This document shows, one piece after another, positions 6,206 to 9,950 of a stretch of DNA of 9,950 bases (positions within the stretch are counted from its first letter, which is position 1; every line of letters begins with the position of its first letter). The stretch spans positions 1-9,950 of the forward strand of contig JAGRLX010000167.1 of assembly GCA_020441605.1 (NCBI GenBank), given 5' to 3'. Origin of the DNA: Alphaproteobacteria bacterium. GTDB lineage: Bacteria > Pseudomonadota > Alphaproteobacteria > Rhizobiales > Aestuariivirgaceae. A program made the position numbers and the translations under genes. The notes below the pieces were generated by a model, which worked only from the letters and a program-made list of their open reading frames with translations, was not told where the DNA came from and ran no database searches.

Positions 6206-8037
6206 CCCCTCAGCGAAGCCCGGCGCCGCTCGGTTGCCTCCCGGTCGAGCGCCCAGGCATAGCCGTCATCGGAGGCGCTCAGAACCACGCCATAGACCTC
6301 GTGAGCATGCTCCGCCGAAATGAAGTCGTCGAGCACGTCGTCGAGGACCAGTTGCGGATCGCGGTCGAGCGGATCGCCATAGCCACCGCCGGACGGCGAG
6401 AAGTAGGAGACCACGTCACCCGGCTCAACTCGCAGCCCCGAGAACTTGGCATGGTGTTGGGCTACGTCCGCCGGCTTCTCGCGGTTGTGAATCTCGAACT
6501 TGCCTACCGCGCCCGACTTGCCGCCGAAAACGCCCCACGGCGCGTCCTTGTGGCGGTCGGATTCATGGGTGACGAAGCCCGGTGTGAGGAAACGTTGCGA
6601 CTTGACCACGCCCTGGCCGCCGCGGAACTTGCCGGCTCCGGGAAACACATCGCTGCGGCACTCGTAGCGGTCGCAGATCAGTGGAATGTGCATGCCGAGG
6701 TCTTCCAGCGGATTGTTCCGGGTGTTGCGCATCAATTCCTCGATGGTGTCGGGGCCATCCGAGGTCGGGCGTCCGCCCATGGCCGCCTCGTTCACTTCGA
6801 GGAACACCCAGTAGTCACCGCTGGGCCGCACACCAGAATAAGCGGCAAAGGAGAGCGTGGCGGAATTGCCCGCCGTGCAGCGATCCGGCACGACCGGCGC
6901 CAGCGCCTTGATGATCAGGTCCACCACGCGCTGGATCTGACAGAAGCGGGCTTCGGCCGCCACGGGTGCGATCGGGTTGAAGATCGAACCCTCCGGCGCC
7001 ACGACCTTCACCGGCCGGAATGAGCCCTCGTTTTGCGGGATATATTCCGAGTGGGTGTAGGTATCGAGCAGCAGGGCACGGAAGGCGAAGAAGCAGGCGA
7101 CCTTGGTAGAGCCTTCGAAGGGGACGTTGAAGGCCGTCGGCGATTGCGGTGCAGAGCCCGTGAGATCGACTTCGACATCATCGCCCTTGACCCGCACCGT
7201 CACCTTGATCGGCAGGGTTTTGTCGCGGTTGCGGCCATCATCGTCCATGAAGCCTTCGGCGCTGTATTCGCCGTCGGGAATCCGCGCGATCTCCCGGCGC
7301 AACATGCGCTCGGTATAGTCCATGAGCTGTTCGGTCGCCTGCATGACCGTGTCCTTGCCATAGGTCGCAAGCAGTTCCTGGAAGCGCTTGACCCCCAGTT
7401 CCGCCGAGGCGATCTGGGCCTCGAGATCGCCCATCACCAGACTGGGAACGCGGGTATTGTCGCGTATGTAATTCCAGACATTCTCATTGCGTTTGCCGCC
7501 CTCGTAGAGCTTGAGCGCATTCATCAGCATGCCCTCGGCGAAGACGTCCGGCACGTCGATGATGAGGCCCGGCGTCGCCGCGCCGATATCCACGTGGTGG
7601 GCGGTATTGGCCGAGAAGCCAACAAGCTCGCCCTTGAAGAATACCGGCATGACTACGGCGATATCGGGCGAATGGCTTGCGCCGAAATAGGGATGGTTGT
7701 GCAGGACGCAATCGCCCGGCTTCCAGTCCTTGAGGCCGATGCGCTTTTCGATGCCGCGAAGATACCCCGGCAACGAGCCGATATGCATCGGCGTGGAGTC
7801 GGATTCGCACAGCGTATTGTAGCGCGTGTCGAACAGACCGGCACCGAGGTCCTGACTCTCGCGGATGATCGATGAATAGGACATGCGGTAGAGCACATTG
7901 CCCATCTGCTCGGCGATGGCGTGCAGCGCGCCGCCGATGACCTGCAGCGATATCGGATCGATCGGCTTTGTCTTGGCCTTGCGGGCGGCAGGTTTGCGGG
8001 CGGCGGATTTCTTGGTCTTGGTCACAGTCTTTGCCAT
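6202..8037 (-). CDS. hyuB: Hydantoinase/oxoprolinase subunit B family protein
   Basis: This 611-residue protein is the B subunit of ATP-dependent cyclic amide hydrolases (N-methylhydantoinase, 5-oxoprolinase, caprolactamase) and of related ketone carboxylases. Family marks are ISLQVIGGALHAIAEQMG near the N-terminus, a His-rich ring site with HNHPY (113-117) and TAHHVDIG (His147, His148, Asp150), KLYEGG, and the C-terminal SPSGGGYGDPLDRDPQLVLD. HNHPY differs from the HNDPY consensus of classical members. The first 24 residues form a Lys/Ala/Arg-rich tail (KKSAARKPAARKAKTKP) not belonging to the core. A longer reading frame reaches 8190, but it overlaps hyuA and its extra part is not family-like. 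ATG 8037 has GAGGA at 6 bases; ATG 8043 is too close to that site. hyuB follows hyuA by 13 bases, as expected for a two-subunit enzyme. Which ring or ketone it uses cannot be read from sequence. Confidence 0.94.
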   Translation of the reverse strand: MAKTVTKTKKSAARKPAARKAKTKPIDPISLQVIGGALHAIAEQMGNVLYRMSYSSIIRESQDLGAGLFDTRYNTLCESDSTPMHIGSLPGYLRGIEKRIGLKDWKPGDCVLHNHPYFGASHSPDIAVVMPVFFKGELVGFSANTAHHVDIGAATPGLIIDVPDVFAEGMLMNALKLYEGGKRNENVWNYIRDNTRVPSLVMGDLEAQIASAELGVKRFQELLATYGKDTVMQATEQLMDYTERMLRREIARIPDGEYSAEGFMDDDGRNRDKTLPIKVTVRVKGDDVEVDLTGSAPQSPTAFNVPFEGSTKVACFFAFRALLLDTYTHSEYIPQNEGSFRPVKVVAPEGSIFNPIAPVAAEARFCQIQRVVDLIIKALAPVVPDRCTAGNSATLSFAAYSGVRPSGDYWVFLEVNEAAMGGRPTSDGPDTIEELMRNTRNNPLEDLGMHIPLICDRYECRSDVFPGAGKFRGGQGVVKSQRFLTPGFVTHESDRHKDAPWGVFGGKSGAVGKFEIHNREKPADVAQHHAKFSGLRVEPGDVVSYFSPSGGGYGDPLDRDPQLVLDDVLDDFISAEHAHEVYGVVLSASDDGYAWALDREATERRRASLRG

Positions 8038-8043
8038 GATCAT

Positions 8044-8048
8044 TCCTC
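8044..8048 (-). promoter_or_regulatory. Ribosome binding site of hyuB
   Basis: On the minus strand GAGGA occupies 8048-8044. It directly abuts ATG 8043 but sits 6 bases before ATG 8037, which makes 8037 the likely start. It lies in the 13-base gap after the hyuA stop. Confidence 0.6.
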
Positions 8049-8050
8049 GC

Positions 8051-9950
8051 TCAGCGCTTCGAGATGCGGATGTCGCCGTGCGACAGCACACGGGCGGTAT
8101 ACTTGGGGGGAACCAGCGTCGTGGAGTTATGCTGCACGATGAGGGCGGGGCCCGAGATGGTGTCGCCAGCCAGGAGCTTGCCGCGATCATAGCGCGGCGT
8201 CGCCACTTCCTTGCCGTCGTCGAACACGGTCTTGCGCGTGTAGAGTTTCGCCGCTGCCGGGTTCCTGCGATTGCCCTTCTTCAGATTGGGCAACTTCAGG
8301 GTTTCGACCGCGGCGGACCCCACCACCCGAAGCGTGATGATCTCGACCGACTGGTCTTCGAAGGCATGGCCATAGACCTGCTTATGATGATTGAAGAAGT
8401 TGCGGACGACCGTGCCGACGTTCTTCTTCGACAACGGCTCCCTCGGCATGGCAGCGCGGAGTTCGAAGCCCTGACCAACATAGCGGCACTCGGCAATGGC
8501 CGTGAAGCGATGTTTCGAAGCCGGGATGCCGTCGGCCAGCAGTTGCCGGCGGGCGTCGTCCTTCAACTCCTCGATGATGCGATTGGCCTCCTTGAACTCG
8601 GCGTCGCTCGCCTTGTCGGCAATCACCAGCACCGAGCGGGTGAACTCATATTGGAGGTCGGTGAGCAGCAGCCCCATGGCAGCCGTGATGCCGGGATGGA
8701 GCGGGGCTATCACGTCCTGAGCGGAAATCATCTCGGCCAGCGCCACCGCATGGAGAGGCCCGGCGCCGCCGAAGCCCATCAGCGTATAATTGCGCGGATC
8801 GATGCCCTTGGCGACCGAGTTGCCGTTAATCGCCAGCGCCATGTTGTTGTTGATAACCTTGAGGATGCCGAGGGCCGCCTCGGTGACGGAAAGGCCGAGC
8901 GGCTTGGCAATATTCTTCTGGATCGCCTCATGGGCGAGGCTCGCATCAATCGACAGGTCGCCACCAAGGAAATGCTCAGGATCGAGCCGGCCAAGAACGA
9001 CCTGCGCATCGGTGACCGCGGGCTCGGTTCCGCCCTTGCCGTAACAGGCCGGGCCGGGATCAGCCCCTGCCGACCGCGGGCCGACGCGGAAGGCGCCACC
9101 CGGATCGATATAGGCAATGGAGCCGCCGCCCGCGCCGATGGCGTCGATGTCGATCATCGGCACCAGCACCGGCAGCGAGGCAACGTCCGTATCGCGCGGA
9201 TTCTTGATGCGCAACTCACCGTTCTGGATGACCGAGATATCAGCGGAGGTGCCGCCGATGTCGATGGTGATGACATTTTTCGACTTGCAGGCTTCGCCGG
9301 TCCAGCGGCCGCCGATGACACCGCCGGCGGGACCGGAGAGCAGCAGGCCGACCGGCCGCAGCGATGAATTCTCGACCGTGGAAATGCCGCCGTTGGACTG
9401 CATGATGCGCACCGCCGCCGACACGCCATTCTCGCGTAGGCGGTCTTCGAGGCGGCGCAGATAGAGCGCCGTCTTGGGGCCGATATAGGCGTTCATCGCG
9501 GTAGTGGAGAAGCGTTCATACTCGCGGATGACGTTCACCACTTCGGACGAGCAGCAGATATAGGCATCCGGCATGACCTCTCTCACGATCTCCTTGGCAC
9601 GCAGTTCATGCGCATTGTTGAGGAAGGAGAAGAGGAAGCAGATGATGACCGAATGGAGGCCACGCTTTTTGAAAAGTTCGGCTGCTTCGCGCACCTGGTC
9701 TTCGTTCAGGGGGGTCTCGACCTTGCCGCTGGGTGGCATCAGGCGTTCGTCCACGGCAATGCGGTTGCGGCGCTTGACCAGCGGCTTCGACTGCCACGGC
9801 ACGTCGAACTGAAGCGAAAAATTGTGCGGGCGCTTGTGCCGCGCCATGTGGAGAATGTCGCGGAAGCCCCGGGTGGTAATCATGCCGACTTCGGCGCCCT
9901 TGCGCTCGATGACCATGTTGGTCGCCACCGTGGTGCCGTGGAACACCATG
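8051..9950 (-). CDS. hyuA: Hydantoinase/oxoprolinase subunit A family protein, N-terminus beyond window
   Basis: This is the ATP-binding A subunit of the HyuAB-type enzyme, open to the right edge with 632 visible residues before TGA 8053-8051. Family members begin with a DIGGTFTD phosphate motif some 60-90 residues before the HGTTVATN stretch. Here HGTTVATN is almost at the edge, so the Met at 9949 is internal and the true start lies outside. Visible marks are HGTTVATNMVIERKGA, the second actin-like ATPase motif ITIDIGGTSADIS (about 9236-9275), GAGGGSIAYIDPGGAFRVGP, ADPGPACYGKGG, and GFGGAGPLHAVALAE. The C-terminal domain contains RYVGQGFEL. These place it with N-methylhydantoinase and oxoprolinase A subunits, which phosphorylate the ring amide to drive its hydrolysis. 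hyuB follows after 13 bases. Promoter and regulator, if local, lie to the right of the window. Confidence 0.94.
   Translation of the reverse strand, partial: MVFHGTTVATNMVIERKGAEVGMITTRGFRDILHMARHKRPHNFSLQFDVPWQSKPLVKRRNRIAVDERLMPPSGKVETPLNEDQVREAAELFKKRGLHSVIICFLFSFLNNAHELRAKEIVREVMPDAYICCSSEVVNVIREYERFSTTAMNAYIGPKTALYLRRLEDRLRENGVSAAVRIMQSNGGISTVENSSLRPVGLLLSGPAGGVIGGRWTGEACKSKNVITIDIGGTSADISVIQNGELRIKNPRDTDVASLPVLVPMIDIDAIGAGGGSIAYIDPGGAFRVGPRSAGADPGPACYGKGGTEPAVTDAQVVLGRLDPEHFLGGDLSIDASLAHEAIQKNIAKPLGLSVTEAALGILKVINNNMALAINGNSVAKGIDPRNYTLMGFGGAGPLHAVALAEMISAQDVIAPLHPGITAAMGLLLTDLQYEFTRSVLVIADKASDAEFKEANRIIEELKDDARRQLLADGIPASKHRFTAIAECRYVGQGFELRAAMPREPLSKKNVGTVVRNFFNHHKQVYGHAFEDQSVEIITLRVVGSAAVETLKLPNLKKGNRRNPAAAKLYTRKTVFDDGKEVATPRYDRGKLLAGDTISGPALIVQHNSTTLVPPKYTARVLSHGDIRISKR

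Noticed and set aside
8038..8190. Upstream extension of hyuB to position 8190
   Set aside because: The added residues overlap hyuA and are not like the family; a good GAGGA site supports ATG 8037.
7898..9367. 489-codon open frame on the plus strand opposite hyuA and hyuB
   Set aside because: It spans two real genes on the other strand and shows no domain; it is a mirror of their codon bias.

Overview
This high-GC window with short gaps and coupled genes looks like a proteobacterial chromosome, most likely an alphaproteobacterium. That assignment rests on base composition and gene style only. It reads as an accessory catabolic locus for small cyclic nitrogen compounds such as imides, hydantoins or lactams. 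No mobile element, tRNA, rRNA or CRISPR array is visible, and no transcription regulator lies inside the window.

Left part, plus strand (1-6205): one apparent operon. It opens with the C-terminal end of a periplasmic solute-binding protein and a PotA-type ABC ATPase. An amidase-signature hydrolase, an Old Yellow Enzyme (OYE)-type flavin oxidoreductase and a HpPgdA/imidase-type member of the polysaccharide deacetylase superfamily follow. It ends with a 97-residue CxxC protein translationally coupled to a CobW-type GTPase. Three of its gaps hold GC-rich stem-loops without a U-run (222-252, 3946-3961, 4899-4927), which may tune expression between cistrons.

Right part, minus strand (6202-9950): hyuB and hyuA, the two subunits of an ATP-dependent hydantoinase/oxoprolinase-type amidohydrolase. 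hyuA is upstream and runs off the right edge. hyuB converges on the CobW gene so tightly that their stop codons overlap within a TTAG tetranucleotide.

Working model (inference): the transporter imports a cyclic imide-like or related compound. The OYE could reduce an activated C=C bond, as in a maleimide. The metal-dependent imidase-like enzyme could open the ring to a half-amide, and the amidase could release ammonia and a dicarboxylate. HyuAB would add a second, ATP-driven ring-opening activity for hydantoin- or lactam-like rings. The CobW GTPase and CxxC protein could supply metal to one of these enzymes. Individual family calls are firm; substrates and the joined pathway are not.
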